A DNA stretch of 8,509 nt, taken from Acidobacteriaceae bacterium. GTDB taxonomy: Bacteria > Acidobacteriota > Terriglobia > Terriglobales > Acidobacteriaceae. Under the pieces are notes generated by a model that worked only from the letters and a program-made list of their open reading frames with translations, made no database searches and had not been told where the DNA came from. Below are positions 7,288 to 8,509 of the stretch, piece after piece. The DNA is taken from assembly GCA_030040175.1 (NCBI GenBank), contig JASHUF010000280.1:1-8509 (forward strand), written 5' to 3'. Both the position numbers and the translations under genes were made by a program. Every line of letters starts with the position of its first letter. Within the stretch, counting starts at the first letter, position 1.

Positions 7288-7722
7288 CTACCTCCCCGTA
7301 CTCCCAAACCCCTTCGCGGCTCGCGCCGAGTCTTCCAGACTTTCTATTTCCTCGACGGGCCCCGTCAATACAGGAACGGGCACCATCTGCGCAATCTTCT
7401 CCCCCGCGGCAAACTCCACCACGCCGTCGCCCAGGTTGGTCATCAGCACCAGGATCTCGCCCCGGTACCCGGCATCGATCACACCGCCCGTCGTGGTTAC
7501 GCCCCGCGCCGCCATTGACGACCGGTCGCGCACCAGCAGTCCCAGCCCCGCGCCCGTCCGCGGATCGCGCGCCTCCACGGCAATCCCCGTGCGCACCTTC
7601 ACCGTCTCCCGCGCCCCCAGCCGCGCGCCTTCGAGCGCAAACAGGTCGTAGCCCAGGTCCTCGCCGGCATGCGCCACCACCGGCAGCCGCGCACCCGCCG
7701 CCAGCTTCTTCACTCGCAGCAT
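7288..7722 (-). CDS. dut: dUTP diphosphatase (dUTPase)
   Basis: A 144-residue cytoplasmic enzyme that hydrolyses dUTP to dUMP and diphosphate, keeping uracil out of DNA and supplying thymidylate synthesis. All five motifs of the homotrimeric dUTPase family are visible in order: GEDLGYDLFA (20-29); DRSSMA (66-71), where most members have GRSS or PRSS; GVIDAGYRGE (80-89) with catalytic Asp83 and Tyr86; GEKIAQMV (107-114); and the flexible C-terminal arm RAAKGFGSTG (134-143). Length and domain limits are normal for the family. The ATG at 7722 was chosen because it begins the conserved MLRVKKL stretch; an ATG 42 bases upstream would add residues encoded within 8-bp repeats. No strong ribosome-binding site precedes it. 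It lies downstream of rnpB on the same strand but behind rnpB's terminator. Confidence 0.95.
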   Translation of the reverse strand: MLRVKKLAAGARLPVVAHAGEDLGYDLFALEGARLGARETVKVRTGIAVEARDPRTGAGLGLLVRDRSSMAARGVTTTGGVIDAGYRGEILVLMTNLGDGVVEFAAGEKIAQMVPVPVLTGPVEEIESLEDSARAAKGFGSTGR

Positions 7723-7757
7723 GGGTTCATGGTAACGGAAATGAGTCAGCGTCTGTC

Positions 7758-7781
7758 TCGCCAACCCGCGAACTCGCCAAC
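7758..7781. repeat. Three 8-bp tandem repeats upstream of dut
   Basis: Units TCGCCAAC, CCGCGAAC and TCGCCAAC, overlapping the start of the first 43-bp direct repeat. Same period and core as the array at the 3' end of dut, so the gene is bracketed by one repeat type. Confidence 0.5.
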
Positions 7782-7817
7782 GTCCGTGAAGCGGACGCTA
7801 ACTTGCTAACGCGCCAA
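7775..7817. repeat. 43-bp direct repeat, copy 1
   Basis: Matches 7895-7937 at 42 of 43 positions (T at 7787, C at 7907), at a distance of exactly 120 bases. It contains a small hairpin, CGTCCG/CGGACG, followed by the octamers ACGCTAAC and TTGCTAAC and ending GCGCCAA. It lies between dut and the rnpB terminator. Confidence 0.85.
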
Positions 7818-7823
7818 TTCTTC

Positions 7824-7877
7824 GGGTGCCCCACCCTCGCGGCGCTTTTGTCTTTGCCGCTAGGGTGGGAAAGCACG
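7824..7877. repeat. GGGTGCCCC hairpin element, copy E
   Basis: CCCACCCT (7830-7837) pairs with AGGGTGGG (7862-7869); after a C/T mismatch, GCGGC (7839-7843) pairs with GCCGC (7856-7860), giving 13 pairs and a 12-base T-rich loop. The mismatch falls at the same place as in copy A although the stem bases differ. Flanked by GGGTGCC and GGGAAAGCACG, and framed by the two 43-bp direct repeats. Confidence 0.82.
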
Positions 7878-7894
7878 AACTCCACCGCCGGACC

Positions 7895-7937
7895 CGCCAA
7901 CGTCCGCGAAGCGGACGCTAACTTGCTAACGCGCCAA
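7895..7937. repeat. 43-bp direct repeat, copy 2
   Basis: Second copy of the repeat at 7775-7817, with one substitution. In this copy the internal hairpin is CGTCCGC/GCGGACG, one pair longer because of the C at 7907. It ends eight bases before the T-run of the rnpB terminator. Confidence 0.85.
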
Positions 7938-7944
7938 CTCCACT

Positions 7945-7987
7945 CAAAAATGGCCAGCCCCGGCTGGGCGTTTACCCAACCGGGGCT
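7945..7987 (-). terminator. Intrinsic terminator of rnpB
   Basis: On the minus strand AGCCCCGGTTGGG (7987-7975) pairs with CCCAGCCGGGGCT (7968-7956) over 13 positions with one G-T wobble, closing the 6-base loop TAAACG. It is followed by GGCCATTTTTGAG, giving a five-T run at 7950-7946. It begins about 11 bases after the predicted RNase P RNA 3' end. Confidence 0.88.
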
Positions 7988-7998
7988 GTCGCTCTTGA

Positions 7999-8438
7999 GG
8001 CAAGAGAACCCGTAAGCCGAATTCTGTTCTGGGACCAAAGTCCCGTTGCGGTCATTCCTCTAGGCGAAGCGTTACCGCTTGCGCTCAGCAGCGACCTACC
8101 CGGAGGTTTCGCCATTGCATGGAGCAGGCTTTCGGCGCCGGGCCGGCACCGGGCACGGGCCTTGCTCCTGGCCCGCGCACTCCCTCCCTATTTGGTCTTG
8201 CTCCGTGTGGGGTTTACCCTGCCGCCGCCATTACTGCCGGCGCGGTGCGCTCTTACCGCACCTTTTCACCCTTGCTCGCCGAGGCGAGCGGTATGTTTTC
8301 TGTGGCACTTGCCGTCCACGGGCCTTGAAGCCCGCGTCCCGGACGTTATCCGGCACACTGCCCTGCGGAGTTCGGACTTTCCTCTCCCGGCAAGCTCGCT
8401 CGCGCAAGCCCCGGCAGCGACCGCCCGGCCCTCCTGCC
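7999..8438 (-). ncRNA. rnpB: RNase P RNA (class A)
   Basis: The catalytic RNA that matures tRNA 5' ends with the RnpA protein. On the minus strand it carries the conserved core in order: GAGGAAAGTCCG (8384-8373), a GGTGAAAAGGTGCGGTAAGAG block, GGTAAACCCC then GGAGCAAGACCAAATAGG, GAGGAATGACCGC, and AGAATTCGGCTTA (8025-8013). Pairing supports the fold: the P4 segment CCGAA pairs with TTCGG where E. coli has CCGGG with CCCGG, a compensatory change. The ends were set by the P1 helix: GGCAGGAGGGCC (8438-8427) pairs with GGTTCTCTTGCC (8010-7999) over 12 positions including wobbles. The resulting 440 nucleotides is at the long end of normal for class A. A promoter lies just upstream and a strong terminator just downstream, so it looks monocistronic. 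Confidence 0.95.
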
Positions 8439-8444
8439 AACATC

Positions 8445-8475
8445 AGTATACCGCGAACGATGGGCGGACGCTCAA
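8445..8475 (-). promoter_or_regulatory. Candidate promoter of rnpB
   Basis: On the minus strand a -10 box TATACT (8450-8445, five of six consensus bases) is followed after six bases by the predicted first base of the P1 helix at 8438, which is ideal start-site spacing. TTGAGC (8475-8470) is a possible -35 box, but the 19-base spacer is longer than usual. An AT-rich stretch lies just upstream. Confidence 0.6.
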
Positions 8476-8509
8476 AAATATAGGGCGGAGGGATTAAACT
8501 ATGAGATAA

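Noticed and set aside
7775..7937. Possible CRISPR array
   Set aside because: Only two direct repeats occur, the interval between them is another genomic repeat, and no cas gene is present.
8079..8483. Plus-strand open frames across the RNase P RNA
   Set aside because: They are antisense to rnpB; their sequence is fully explained by the conserved RNA structure.

Overview
The window looks like a chromosomal segment of a GC-rich Acidobacteriota, most likely class Terriglobia. The clues are a GH57/DUF3536 protein, a hopanoid-type HpnI glycosyltransferase, MacB/FtsX-type permeases, and many short intergenic hairpin repeats with GGGTGCCCC ends, a style I associate with that group. The phylum is an inference from gene content and repeats. 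No plasmid, phage, transposase or CRISPR signal is visible.

Layout: a GH57/DUF3536 glycoside hydrolase lies alone on the plus strand (362-2962) behind a gene-free leader of about 360 bases. Everything else is on the minus strand and reads toward it: rnpB, the RNase P RNA (8438-7999), with its own promoter and a strong intrinsic terminator; then dut (dUTPase, 7722-7288), two related ABC-transporter permeases (7150-5915 and 5764-4508), and hpnI (4352-3156). The four protein genes are co-oriented with gaps of 137-155 bases, each filled with repeat DNA. They may share a transcript, but they are not a tight operon and have no obvious common pathway. hpnI and the GH57 gene converge on a 193-base gap.

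Functions: rnpB and dut are housekeeping (tRNA 5' maturation; dUTP removal and dUMP supply). The permeases are probably one heterodimeric MacB/FtsX-like exporter or membrane-stress module, but no ATPase gene is in the window. HpnI acts on membrane lipids, and the GH57 protein probably acts on alpha-glucans.

The most notable content is non-coding. Four intergenic hairpins share conserved flanks (GGGTGCCCC and GGGAAA.CAC) while their stem sequences differ and stay complementary, which is a covariation signature; a fifth copy is degenerate. There are also 8-9 bp tandem repeats (CGCCAACT/CGCTAACT type) around dut and at the hpnI stop codon, a 43 bp direct repeat framing one hairpin, an 18 bp inverted repeat between hpnI and a permease, and an interrupted TGTCATTCTGAGCG repeat between the two permeases. 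I found no convincing new enzymatic or defence system.
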